Positions 23,927 to 32,423 of a stretch of 33,203 nt of DNA are shown one piece after another (the first letter of the stretch is position 1; every line of letters begins with the position of its first letter). Source of the stretch: an uncultured Bacteroidota bacterium (GTDB lineage: Bacteria; Bacteroidota; Bacteroidia; Bacteroidales; P3); the NCBI GenBank assembly GCA_900545215.1, contig UQXW01000021.1, forward strand, positions 1 to 33,203, read 5' to 3'. Position numbers and translations under genes: made by a program. The notes under the pieces were generated by a model. That model did not search any database, was not told where the DNA came from, and was given only the letters and a program-made list of their open reading frames with translations.

Positions 23927-25036
23927 ATGAGAAAAGTATTGTTGTTTGCAGCCTTATTGACGGTTGCTTTGTCCGGAACGATGGCTCAGCGGATAGATGA
24001 GAAGGATTATCACGGTCAGAAAGATGTTTCTGTGGTGTATTTCATCAGGGAAATCACTCCCGAGAATGTCCTTAAACTTTATGAGGCTTTGGGTGAGAAG
24101 CCGAGCGGAAAAATCGGTGTGAAAATTCACTTCGGCGAAGAGGGAAATCAGAATTTCCTCAATCCTGAGTTGACAAGACCTCTGATGGAAAAGACAAAGG
24201 CAACATGGGTTGAAACAAACGTTTTGTATGTCGGTCAAAGAAGATATACCGATCAGCACATCGCTTTGGCAAAAAGGCATGGTTTCACTTTCGCTCCCAT
24301 AGATATTTTGGACAAAGACGGTGAGATAGAAGTGCCTACTACAGGTATGGGCTTGCAACACTATGGCAAGAGCGTCAAGTTGGGAAAAGGTTTCATGGAT
24401 TACGACAACTATATCATATATTCCCATTTCAAAGGTCATGGTTCGGCAGGTTTCGGCGGTGCTATAAAGAACCTTGCCATGGGATTTGCTTCTCCGGGAG
24501 GCAAAATGGCTCAGCATGCAACGGACTATCCGCAAATCAACACTCCCGAGAAGTGCGTGGGTTGTGGAAGTTGCGTAAAGAATTGTCCTGCCGCCGCTTT
24601 GAGTTTGGACGGAGGCATACATATAGATACGACAAAGTGTATCGGTTGTGCAAAATGTATAGCCGAATGTCCGTTGAAGCTATTCTCGCCCAAGCAAGTG
24701 GAACTTGCCGGCAGTACTTTCATGGAAAGACTTGTGGAGTACGCATACGTGGCATGGAAAACCAAGCCTATGGTATTCATAAATGTTTTGGCGAATATTT
24801 CGGCAGCATGCGATTGTTCGGCAAGAGCTCCGAAACCTTTCTGCAACGATATAGGAATGGTTGCTTCCAAGGATATAGTTGCAGCGGACAGAGCTTCTCT
24901 CGATTTGGTTGCCAAGGAACATAAATGCGATGACCCATTCTTGAAAGAGAGCGGCAAAAGCGGTTCGTATCAGTTGGAATACGCTGAAAAACTCGGCATG
25001 GGCAATCAGAAATATGTGTTGATAGAAATCAAGTAA
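23927..25036 (+). CDS. DUF362 protein with two 4Fe-4S clusters and an apparent signal peptide
   Basis: A 369-aa protein. Residues 35-190 are a DUF362 domain (VKIHFGEEGNQNFLNP, IIYSHFKGHGSAGFGGAIKN). A ferredoxin insert has two CxxCxxCxxxC sets (C210/213/216/220 and C238/241/244/248), and the DUF362 domain resumes with AACDCSARAPKPFCNDIGM. It is expected to bind two 4Fe-4S clusters and handle electrons; the substrate is unknown. The first 20 residues (MRKVLLFAALLTVALSGTMA) look like a Sec signal peptide, which is unusual for an Fe-S protein. The next gene, an exported lipoprotein, starts nine bases later. Confidence 0.85.
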   Translation: MRKVLLFAALLTVALSGTMAQRIDEKDYHGQKDVSVVYFIREITPENVLKLYEALGEKPSGKIGVKIHFGEEGNQNFLNPELTRPLMEKTKATWVETNVLYVGQRRYTDQHIALAKRHGFTFAPIDILDKDGEIEVPTTGMGLQHYGKSVKLGKGFMDYDNYIIYSHFKGHGSAGFGGAIKNLAMGFASPGGKMAQHATDYPQINTPEKCVGCGSCVKNCPAAALSLDGGIHIDTTKCIGCAKCIAECPLKLFSPKQVELAGSTFMERLVEYAYVAWKTKPMVFINVLANISAACDCSARAPKPFCNDIGMVASKDIVAADRASLDLVAKEHKCDDPFLKESGKSGSYQLEYAEKLGMGNQKYVLIEIK

Positions 25037-25045
25037 CGCAATAAA

Positions 25046-26590
25046 GTGAAAACCATTCGGTCGATAATATTTGCGTTTTTGGCAGTAAATCTTCTCGGCG
25101 TTATATTTTCTTCCTGCATCAAGGAAGAAAATTTCGCAGAGGGGAGGGAAGTTACATTGTCTTTCGGTAGCGATACAGTGAGTTTCGATACCGTTTTCAC
25201 AACCGTGGGTTCGGTTACCAAAACTCTTGTTGTTTATAACAGGGAAAGCAAGCCTGTGAAGATTGACAGGGTTTCGTTGAAGAACGGAGCGGCGAGTTAC
25301 TTTCGCTTGAATGTTGACGGGGATAATTCTCTCGTGGCAAAGGATGTGGAAATCGGTGCGAAAGACAGCATGTATGTCTTTGTGAGGGTGGAACTCAACC
25401 CTAACAATCAATCCAATCCTTTATTGGTCGAAGACGAAATAGTCTTCGCTTTCAACGGAAAGACACAATCCGTGATTTTACAGGCATACGGACAGGACGC
25501 ATATTATCATAAACCGAGCCACTACCTTTTGAGCGAAAGGAACTCGGGCAACGGATACGATACAATCAGATATTCTCTTGCCGACGAGGGAGGGGAGACG
25601 AGTGGTTGCATTGTAAGCGGCAATGAAATACATTGGAAATCGGATAAACCGCATATCATCTTGGGTAATTGCGTAGTCGATTCTGCTTTTGTCCTCAATT
25701 TGGAGGCAGGAACAAAGATACACCTGAACAAGGGTTCTGAGTTTTGGGTTTATAAAGACGGAACATTGAAGGCAAATGGCGATATATCCTCTCCTGTTGC
25801 TTTTGAAAGCATGCGGAAAGACGAACATTATGCCACGACCGCAGGACAATGGGGGTGCCTCAGGTTCATAGCCGGCAGCAAGAACAATACCTTGGACAAT
25901 GTCGTGATAAAGAACTGTACGACCGGCATAATAGTCGATACATGTGTGAACAATGTTGCAACGCTTACGTTGAGCAATGTAAGGATTGAGAATTGCTCCA
26001 ACATAGGGCTGTATTCCCGTGGGGCAACTGTGGAGGCTCAAAATCTGATTGTGCAGAATTGCGGAAGCTATGCCGTGGCTCTTTCTCTGGGAGGCAGTTA
26101 CAATTTCGTCCATTGCACCTTTGCGAACTATTGGCGGTATAATACGAGAACCAAACCATGCTTGATTTTGAACGATTATTATCTTGACATAAACAATACA
26201 TTGCAGTATCGCCCCATAACACAGGCGAATTTCTACAACTGCATAATATACGGAAGTCTCGCCGCAGAGGAAATTGAGTTCGACTTCATCAATGAAAATT
26301 CAAGCGAAAAGCATTTCGAGAATTGCATAATAAAGAGCGAGAAATACTCCAATCGGACAGCCGGTTTCGTGAACTGCATATTCAAAGACCCCATGTTTAA
26401 CAACGCTTCTGAAGGAGATTTGAGCGTTAAGCAGAACTCGCCGGCGGTGGCAGCAGGAAACGGAGTGTGGAGTTACAGCGTGCCGTATGACATCAACGGT
26501 ACCTATCGCCCCGATCCGCCTACGATAGGGGCAATCGAATACATGGAACAAAGTGCCGGCAAGTTGTTCCGTTCATTCCGAAAAAGATAG
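25046..26590 (+). CDS. Predicted lipoprotein with right-handed beta-helix
   Basis: A 514-aa protein. Translation probably starts at GTG (25046), as no ATG suits the signal peptide; the lipobox is IFSSC with C24. An immunoglobulin-like N-terminal domain (about 35-155) has the pattern of ASPM/SPD-2/hydin-like or choice-of-anchor domains. It is followed by a parallel beta-helix (about 200-470; runs such as NVVIKNCTTGIIVDTC, NVRIENCSNIGLYS, NLIVQNCGSYAVAL) and a C-terminal segment with PAVAAGNGVWSYSVPYDING typical of such surface proteins. Beta-helices bind or cleave polysaccharide, but I see no catalytic triad. It follows the DUF362 gene by nine bases. Confidence 0.8.
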   Translation: MKTIRSIIFAFLAVNLLGVIFSSCIKEENFAEGREVTLSFGSDTVSFDTVFTTVGSVTKTLVVYNRESKPVKIDRVSLKNGAASYFRLNVDGDNSLVAKDVEIGAKDSMYVFVRVELNPNNQSNPLLVEDEIVFAFNGKTQSVILQAYGQDAYYHKPSHYLLSERNSGNGYDTIRYSLADEGGETSGCIVSGNEIHWKSDKPHIILGNCVVDSAFVLNLEAGTKIHLNKGSEFWVYKDGTLKANGDISSPVAFESMRKDEHYATTAGQWGCLRFIAGSKNNTLDNVVIKNCTTGIIVDTCVNNVATLTLSNVRIENCSNIGLYSRGATVEAQNLIVQNCGSYAVALSLGGSYNFVHCTFANYWRYNTRTKPCLILNDYYLDINNTLQYRPITQANFYNCIIYGSLAAEEIEFDFINENSSEKHFENCIIKSEKYSNRTAGFVNCIFKDPMFNNASEGDLSVKQNSPAVAAGNGVWSYSVPYDINGTYRPDPPTIGAIEYMEQSAGKLFRSFRKR

Positions 26591-26685
26591 AATATAAATC
26601 AAAAAGCGACGAATTAAAGTTTCATTCCATGCGGGTGAAGCACCGATTTGAAGAACTCAAACGGCAGTAATCCGTTTTTTCTTCG

Positions 26686-26694
26686 TACATTTGC
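26686..26694 (+). promoter_or_regulatory. -7 element upstream of PFOR
   Basis: TACATTTGC fits the Bacteroidetes -7 consensus about 75 bp before the PFOR start. No TTTG lies at the right distance upstream, so the call is partial. Confidence 0.45.
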
Positions 26695-26769
26695 AGTTTG
26701 AAGCAACCATATAATATGGTGCAAGTTGACAAGCAATCAAAGAATTAGAAACATTTATAATTTACAACA

Positions 26770-29700
26770 ATGGCAAAAGAAAAGAAATTCCTGACTTGCG
26801 ACGGTAATCAAGCCTGCGCACATGTAGCATACATGTTCAGCGAAGTCGCAGCCATCTATCCGATTACGCCATCTTCACCTATGGCGGAATATGTCGATGA
26901 ATGGTCGGCAAACGGTCGTAAAAATATTTTTGGTGAGACTGTCAAGTTGGTTGAAATGCAGTCTGAAGCTGGTGCCGCAGGTGCTTTGCACGGCTCTTTG
27001 CAGGCAGGTGCTTTATCGGCGACTTTCACTGCATCGCAAGGTTTGTTGTTGATGATACCGAACATGTACAAAATAGCAGGAGAAATGCTACCCGGCGTTA
27101 TGCACGTAACGGCAAGAACGATAGCTTCGCATGCTCTTTCTATATTCGGCGATCATTCCGACGTATATGCTTGCCGTCAGACAGGCTTTGCAATGTTGTC
27201 TTCCGCATCTGTTCAAGAGGCAATGGACTTGGCAGGAGTTGCTCACCTATCTGCAATAAAGGGAAGAATTCCGTTCATGCACTTCTTCGATGGTTTCAGA
27301 ACTTCTCACGAGATACAGAAGATTGAAGCCTTGGATATGGAAGATTTGGCAGCTTTGCTTGACAGAGAGGCTTTGAAAAAATACAAAGACGAAGCATTGA
27401 ACCCTGAACACCCTGTAACAAGAGGTACGGCACAAAACCCTGATGTGTTCTTCCAAGCAAGAGAAGCAAGCAACCCTTATTATGAAGCCTTGCCGGACAT
27501 AGTTTCAGACTACATGGAGAAAATCTCCGCAATAACCGGAAGAGAATACAAGCCGTTCAACTATTACGGAGCACCGGATGCAGAAAACATCATAGTTGCA
27601 ATGGGTAGTGTTTCCGATACCGTGAAAGAGGTAATAGACTACCTTGCAAAGAAAGGCGAGAAACTCGGATTGGTAACGGTACACCTTTACAGACCGTTCT
27701 CAAAGAAATATTTCTTTGCAGCCCTTCCGAAATCAGTGAAGAGAATATGCGTTTTGGACAGAACAAAAGAAGCCGGTGCCAACGGAGATCCTTTGTATTT
27801 GGATGTTGTTGAAGCCGTATCTTCTTGCTCATGCTCGAACAAACCTATGGTTATAGGAGGCAGATACGGACTTTCTTCCAAGGATACCACACCTGCACAA
27901 ATCCTTTCCGTTGTCGAAAATCTTAAAGCAGCGGAACCTAAAAACCAATTCACAGTCGGCATAGTCGATGATGTAACACATCGTTCGTTACCTGTGTTGC
28001 CTGAAATTTCAATGGCGACGGAAGGAACTTTTGAAGCCAAATTCTATGGTTTGGGAGCAGACGGAACAGTCGGAGCAAACAAAAACTCCATCAAGATAAT
28101 CGGAGAGAACACCAATAAATACTGTCAGGCGTACTTCTCTTACGACAGTAAGAAATCGGGTGGATTTACATGCTCCCACTTGCGTTTCGGAGATAATGTC
28201 ATACGTTCTCCTTACCTTGTAACGACACCTGACTTCGTTGCATGCCATGTATTCAACTACATGAACATGTATGAAGTTTTGAAGGGCATAAAACAAAACG
28301 GAACGTTCCTGTTGAACTCCATGTTCTCTGCAAAAGAGACCGTTGAACGTTTGAGTGCAAAGGTCAAGAAAGAATTGGCAGAAAAGAACATCAGCTTCTA
28401 CATCATAAACGCAACCAAGATAGCAGAAGAAATCGGTTTGGGTAACAGAACGAACACCATTTTGCAATCTGCTTTCTTCAAAATAGCAGAAGTAATCCCA
28501 TACGAACTTGCGGTCAAGGCAATGAAGAAAGCCATAGACAAGTCATACGGCAAAAAAGGTGAGAACGTCGTTAAGATGAACTACGCAGCCGTCGATAAGG
28601 GTGGCGAGGTTGTCAAGATTGAAGTAAAGAAAGAGTGGGCAAATGCTTGCACATGCGGTTGCAACTGCGAGACAAAGGCAGACAGACCCGAATTCATAAG
28701 AAACATTGTCGATGTAATCAACGCCCAAGAGGGAGACACACTTCCTGTAAGTGCATTCAAGGGAATGGAAAACGGTACCTTCCCTGCCGGCACTTCCCAA
28801 TACGAGAAAAGAGGCATTGCATCGCACGTCCCTGCATGGCACAGTGAAAACTGTATCCAATGTAACAAATGTTCATTGGTATGTCCTCACGCAGCAATTC
28901 GACCATTCGTATTCACACAAGACGAACTTGCAAAGGTCGGCAACATAACCACCATCAAGGCACAAGGCAAAGAATTTGAAGGAATGCAATTCCGTGTACA
29001 AGTATCCCCATTGGATTGTACCGGTTGCGGTAACTGCGTCGATGTATGTCCTGCAAAGACAAAAGCATTGACAATGGAAAGCCTTATGAGCCAAACCGAA
29101 GAAGCCAAGACTTGGGAAACAGTAACCAAGAACGTAAGCTACAAATCCGACTTGGTGGATATAACCAAGAGCGTGAAGAACTCTCAATTCGCACAACCGT
29201 TGTTCGAGTTCTCCGGAGCTTGTGCAGGTTGCGGTGAAACACCATACATCAAATTGATAACACAACTATTCGGTGAAAGAATGATAGTTGCCAATGCAAC
29301 AGGTTGTTCTTCGATTTACGGAGGTTCTTGCCCATCTATGCCATATACAAAGAACGCAAAAGGCAAAGGTCCTGCTTGGGCAAACTCTCTATTCGAGGAC
29401 AATGCAGAGTTCGGTTTGGGTATGGCAACGGCAACACGTAAGATGAGAGACCGTGTGGAAAGATTGATGAAAGAAGGCTTGTCATGCAGTTGCTGCTCGG
29501 ACGAACAAAAAGCATTGTTCCAAATGTGGTTGGACAACAGAGAATGCCCTGAAACCACACAAAAGGTTTACGATGCTTTGGTTCCGACCCTTTCACAATG
29601 CGGTTGCGACATCTGCAAAGAGCTTGAAGCAAACAAACAGTTCATTGTCAAGAAATCCCAATGGATATTCGGTGGCGACGGTTGGGGCTACGATATCGGA

Positions 29701-30315
29701 TACGGCGGATTGGATCACGTCATAGCATCAGGCGAAGACGTAAACATCTTGGTGATAGATACCGAAGTTTATTCCAACACCGGCGGACAAGCCTCGAAGG
29801 CAACTCCTGTCGGAGCAATCGCCAAGTTTGCCGCATCAGGAAAGAGAATTCGTAAGAAAGACCTCGGAATGATAGCAACAACATACGGATACGTCTATGT
29901 AGCTCAAGTATCCATAGGAGCAGATCCTGCACAATACCTTAAAGTCTTGAAAGAAGCCGAAGCATATCACGGACCATCGTTGATAATCGCATACGCACCT
30001 TGTATCAACCACGGTATCAAGATAGGCATGGGCAAGACACAAGAAGAAGGCAAACGTGCCGTTGAATGCGGATACTGGCACTTGTGGAGATACAACCCTG
30101 AACTCGCAGCCGAAGGCAAGAACCCATTCAGCTTGGATTCCAAAGAGCCTGATTGGAGCAAGTTCCAAGCATTCATCGATGGCGAAGTACGTTACAACTC
30201 TTTGAAGAAAGCCTTCCCTGAGGAAGCAGCAGCATTGTTCAATGCAGCAGAAGAAAACGCAAAATGGAGATACAACTCCTACAAGCGTATGGCTTCAATG
30301 GATTGGAACAAATAG
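26770..30315 (+). CDS. nifJ: Pyruvate:ferredoxin (flavodoxin) oxidoreductase
   Basis: A 1181-aa single-chain enzyme that oxidises pyruvate to acetyl-CoA and CO2, reducing ferredoxin. Visible features are the N-terminal EVAAIYPITPSSPMAEYVDEW; two 4Fe-4S sets, CIQCNKCSLVCP from residue 695 and CTGCGNCVDVCP from residue 750; a third cluster in the SGACAGCGETPY region near 815; and the TPP motif GDGWGYDIGYGG from residue 969 with YSNTGGQ. Length is normal. Extra cysteine-rich inserts are odd: CTCGCNC at 627-633, SCSCS near 354, and SCSCC plus CGCDIC in 900-960. A clear terminator follows. This is a central anaerobic enzyme, and the gene lies alone. Confidence 0.97.
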   Translation: MAKEKKFLTCDGNQACAHVAYMFSEVAAIYPITPSSPMAEYVDEWSANGRKNIFGETVKLVEMQSEAGAAGALHGSLQAGALSATFTASQGLLLMIPNMYKIAGEMLPGVMHVTARTIASHALSIFGDHSDVYACRQTGFAMLSSASVQEAMDLAGVAHLSAIKGRIPFMHFFDGFRTSHEIQKIEALDMEDLAALLDREALKKYKDEALNPEHPVTRGTAQNPDVFFQAREASNPYYEALPDIVSDYMEKISAITGREYKPFNYYGAPDAENIIVAMGSVSDTVKEVIDYLAKKGEKLGLVTVHLYRPFSKKYFFAALPKSVKRICVLDRTKEAGANGDPLYLDVVEAVSSCSCSNKPMVIGGRYGLSSKDTTPAQILSVVENLKAAEPKNQFTVGIVDDVTHRSLPVLPEISMATEGTFEAKFYGLGADGTVGANKNSIKIIGENTNKYCQAYFSYDSKKSGGFTCSHLRFGDNVIRSPYLVTTPDFVACHVFNYMNMYEVLKGIKQNGTFLLNSMFSAKETVERLSAKVKKELAEKNISFYIINATKIAEEIGLGNRTNTILQSAFFKIAEVIPYELAVKAMKKAIDKSYGKKGENVVKMNYAAVDKGGEVVKIEVKKEWANACTCGCNCETKADRPEFIRNIVDVINAQEGDTLPVSAFKGMENGTFPAGTSQYEKRGIASHVPAWHSENCIQCNKCSLVCPHAAIRPFVFTQDELAKVGNITTIKAQGKEFEGMQFRVQVSPLDCTGCGNCVDVCPAKTKALTMESLMSQTEEAKTWETVTKNVSYKSDLVDITKSVKNSQFAQPLFEFSGACAGCGETPYIKLITQLFGERMIVANATGCSSIYGGSCPSMPYTKNAKGKGPAWANSLFEDNAEFGLGMATATRKMRDRVERLMKEGLSCSCCSDEQKALFQMWLDNRECPETTQKVYDALVPTLSQCGCDICKELEANKQFIVKKSQWIFGGDGWGYDIGYGGLDHVIASGEDVNILVIDTEVYSNTGGQASKATPVGAIAKFAASGKRIRKKDLGMIATTYGYVYVAQVSIGADPAQYLKVLKEAEAYHGPSLIIAYAPCINHGIKIGMGKTQEEGKRAVECGYWHLWRYNPELAAEGKNPFSLDSKEPDWSKFQAFIDGEVRYNSLKKAFPEEAAALFNAAEENAKWRYNSYKRMASMDWNK

Positions 30316-30336
30316 CTTTACGATAAAGCACATTGC

Positions 30337-30369
30337 AAGGAGGCATGCCTTACGGCATGCCTCCTTTTT
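30337..30369 (+). terminator. Terminator of the PFOR gene
   Basis: A perfect 13-bp stem (30337-30349 and 30354-30366, AAGGAGGCATGCC and its complement, loop TTAC) runs into TTTTT. It lies 21 bp after the PFOR stop. Confidence 0.9.
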
Positions 30370-30422
30370 ATCATTTATAGAACCTTTATCGGATCAACTC
30401 TTTGATAACGGTGAATTGAGTC

Positions 30423-30752
30423 CTAAGAGTAAATGAATGGTAAGGATAAAGCCCTTTCCCAAATATTGCACTCATTTTTTATTGCTACCAATACTTCTGA
30501 TGTCTCAATGTATTTGCCAAATCCATTAACCTCATTTGTAAGTTCATTAAGCAGAGTGTTGTAGCGGGCATGGAATTCGTTTCTGTTATTCACTATGCCG
30601 AAACATTGAATAACAGGCAATGCCAGAGTTCTGATAGCAAAACCATTTTCAGGTGTGAGCAGATTAATGATAGCATCTGAAAAGTACTTTTCTACGATTA
30701 CTCTGTTCTCTATTGGATTTTCCAACCACAAGGCTACCGCTTCCCACTTCAT
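30423..30752 (-). CDS. Hypothetical protein, possibly truncated at its 5' end
   Basis: The frame from 30752 gives about 109 residues (MKWEAVALWLENPIENRVIV at the start, then a mostly helical soluble protein). I do not recognise it. The longer frame to 30812 runs antisense through the DUF3873 remnant and is unlikely. Its start coincides with the point where the mobile-element sequence begins (about 30752), so the original 5' end may be lost. It lies at the edge of the accessory scar downstream of PFOR. Confidence 0.45.
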   Translation of the reverse strand: MKWEAVALWLENPIENRVIVEKYFSDAIINLLTPENGFAIRTLALPVIQCFGIVNNRNEFHARYNTLLNELTNEVNGFGKYIETSEVLVAIKNECNIWERALSLPFIYS

Positions 30753-30754
30753 TA

Positions 30755-30901
30755 TCAAAGGAAAGAAGAACCCGTGTGCTGTACGATTACCGCCACACGG
30801 ATATGAAACCATTCTCTTGTGTGAAATCCAAATTGGAGGAGTGGCGAGCCGAAAGGGACAAGTGGCTTATGGCAAAGGAAAGAAAGGAGGGCAACAGATG
30901 A
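30755..30901 (+). pseudogene. DUF3873 protein remnant
   Basis: The frame ending at 30901 keeps the DUF3873 core: a YDYRHTD block, FSCV and AERDKWL, as in small proteins carried by Bacteroides conjugative transposons. The normal N-terminal 30 or so residues are absent, and unrelated sequence on the other strand (the ORF ending at 30423) begins at the junction. The stop overlaps the next frame's ATG as ATGA, a sign of the original coupled operon. Confidence 0.6.
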
Positions 30902-31138
30902 ACGCAACGCATCAGATAAAATCTGTCAAATTCAGCGAACCTATCATAGTATTGAACGACATCTTTGACGATGCCGAAGCGTGGGGGTCAGCCTAAAGGG
31001 GGGATTGACAACTAAGAGAGTAGCAGGTTTACCGCCATTGACACCCATACGGCAGTCATAACGAGCGAGTACAATATGGAGTGTCTGATGAAATGGTTGA
31101 AACACCATACACCCATTGCCGAGATAACCGAATGTTGA
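30898..31138 (+). pseudogene. Small mobile-element gene with a frame break
   Basis: An ATG at 30898 overlaps the DUF3873 stop and gives 32 residues (SVKFSEPIIVLNDIFDDAEAW), then a stop at about 30994. After about 15 bp a second open stretch in another frame (FTAIDTHTAVITSEYNMECL, ending at 31138) continues with no start of its own. I read this as one gene broken by a small indel around the G-rich stretch near 30999-31003. The match to a specific family is unsure. Confidence 0.4.
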
Positions 31139-31142
31139 ACAA

Positions 31143-31166
31143 GTTGGCGGTGCGGACACCGCCAAC
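31143..31166. promoter_or_regulatory. Perfect hairpin before the 102-aa gene
   Basis: GTTGGCGGTG (31143-31152) and CACCGCCAAC (31157-31166) form a 10-bp stem with a CGGA loop, 20 bp before the ATG at 31187. No T run follows, so it looks more like a leader structure than a terminator. Confidence 0.55.
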
Positions 31167-31186
31167 CATTAACACTAAAAACAGAT

Positions 31187-31495
31187 ATGATAGCAAAAAC
31201 CATTTTAGAACAGATAGGCGGCAGACGCTTTGCCGTAATGACGGGATGCAAAGACTTCACAGATATGGGGAACGGACTCCGTATGAGCTTTGCACGGAAC
31301 AAGACGAGTGCGAACCGCCTTGACATCATCTATGATGCAGGGGCAGACCTCTACAATATGCGTTTTTACCGCAAGACTTTCAGTAAAAAGACCTTTGAGA
31401 GTAGGACAAAGGACATAGCCACGCACGAAGGCATCTATTGCGATATGCTGGAAGATATGTTCACTATGGTAACAGGACTTTACACGCATTTTTGA
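31187..31495 (+). CDS. Small conserved mobile-element protein, 102 aa
   Basis: This short intact protein begins MIAKTILEQIGGRRFAVMTG and has a pattern I associate with small proteins on Bacteroides plasmids and conjugative transposons (GNGLRMSFARNKTSANRL, then YNMRFYRKTF and a final YCDMLEDMFTMVTGLYT). No domain function is known to me. A hairpin precedes it and a good terminator follows, so it is a self-contained unit and the only undamaged gene of the scar. Confidence 0.7.
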   Translation: MIAKTILEQIGGRRFAVMTGCKDFTDMGNGLRMSFARNKTSANRLDIIYDAGADLYNMRFYRKTFSKKTFESRTKDIATHEGIYCDMLEDMFTMVTGLYTHF

Positions 31496-31498
31496 GTA

Positions 31499-31527
31499 GT
31501 GGGCGGCAAAAGCCGCCTACTTTTTTT
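31499..31527 (+). terminator. Terminator of the 102-aa gene
   Basis: Stem 31499-31507 with 31512-31520 (GTGGGCGGC with GCCGCCTAC, one G-U pair), loop AAAA, followed by seven Ts (31521-31527). Confidence 0.85.
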
Positions 31528-31783
31528 CATGAGCATGATGACGGGTAAGAAAGTAGACAAAGAAACATTTTTTTTGCTCAATAGCGATTTTTTGAGTAAT
31601 TTTGTATTCACGTTGAAAGATTGAACGTAGGAGTATGTTTAATATCTGTTCATTTCTTCGGGTGTCTGCCGCTCTCTTTTTACCAGTTCGCGGTTGGATG
31701 TATTAACACGTTTAATTTCATTAAATCTCTGAAGGATATGACTACATTAGGTAACTTTATTGTATGGTGGGCATTTGGCGTAC

Positions 31784-31879
31784 TGGACGGTTTGCTCTGC
31801 AAGAAAAGAATGTACGGTGAGAGCATACTCTGAAATCAATAGTTTCGCCATGAGGGTTCGACTCCCTCTCCGTCCACTA
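31784..31879 (+). ncRNA. tRNA-like element (3' half well formed)
   Basis: TGGACGG (31784-31790) pairs with CCGTCCA (31870-31876), giving an acceptor-like stem. GAGGG-TTCGACT-CCCTC (31852-31868) is a textbook T arm with a 7-nt loop, directly followed by the acceptor strand and ACTA. A GCTC...GAGAGC pair resembles a D arm but with a loop more than twice normal length. No good anticodon arm forms around CTGAAAT. It may be a decayed tRNA, the attachment-site end of an element that targeted a tRNA, or chance. A terminator hairpin follows at 31888-31932. Confidence 0.35.
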
Positions 31880-31887
31880 AATGAAGA

Positions 31888-31932
31888 AAGAGGATAAATC
31901 TATACTGAATAGAAATATCCTCTTCCTTTTTT
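31888..31932. terminator. Terminator after the tRNA-like element
   Basis: AAGAGGATA (31888-31896) pairs with TATCCTCTT (31916-31924), then CCTTTTTT. On the plus strand it could end an RNA covering the tRNA-like element; on the minus strand it lies just after the lysozyme pseudogene. Confidence 0.65.
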
Positions 31933-32423
31933 ATTTAATACACAGCAGCACAAATTCCGCCTCCCTTCGTTTGAGCAACGTCGCATGTCGTTTCCCTTTG
32001 TAGTTGCAGAAAGCGATATATTTCCAGTAAATGTTACTGTCGCCCGCTTCCAACTTTCGAATCAACGTGTTTTTGGGTATCTTCCCGCTTCCCAAAGCCG
32101 GTATGGATCGACATTGTAGGCAAGCGTGGCAAGGAGCAGACTGTCTTTCCCGAACTGTCGGAACATCGCGCAGAATTTCCGCAGGTCTTTCCGAAGTAGC
32201 GCATCCGTATCCCGTTTAATCATCGTGCGAGCCGAGAACCTTTCCCCTGCAGGAACTTATACCCATAGCCCACATACGGGTGGTGCTTTTCCGAGTGCCA
32301 GCCCTCAAAGTATTTTGTGCAGCGCACCGCCCGCCACTCCGTTCTCTTCGGACAACTCTCCTGTGTCGACACTGAGCAGACTGTCCAAAGGGAACAGAGC
32401 ATCACCAATAACATACGCATCAT
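31931..32423 (-). pseudogene. Conjugative-transposon lysozyme-like gene, two frameshifts
   Basis: The minus strand starts MMRMLLVMLCSLWTVCS as a signal peptide, then KRTEWRAVRCTKYFEGWHSE and HHPYVGYG, as in the lysozyme-like hydrolases next to traQ in CTnDOT-type elements. The reading frame breaks near 32245 and resumes as RFSARTM, DALLRKDLRKFCAMF, LATLAYNV. It breaks again near 32100 and resumes as LIRKLEAGD, IAFCNYKGKRHA to a stop at 31931. Every block is still recognisable, so decay is recent or the shifts are sequencing errors. The enzyme would open peptidoglycan for conjugation; this copy should be inactive. Confidence 0.75.

Noticed and set aside
31529..31624. 31-codon ORF starting MSMMTGKKVDKE
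   Set aside because: Too short to judge; it directly follows a terminator and has no known family. It may be the start of a truncated mobile-element gene.
31621..31833. 70-aa plus frame reading into the tRNA-like element
   Set aside because: It has no recognisable domain or good start, and its 3' part overlaps the structured RNA-like sequence; probably remnant sequence.
31784..31879. Selenocysteine tRNA or tmRNA
   Set aside because: The length and T arm suit a long tRNA, but there is no UCA anticodon loop, no proper anticodon stem, and no tmRNA 5' end or tag frame.
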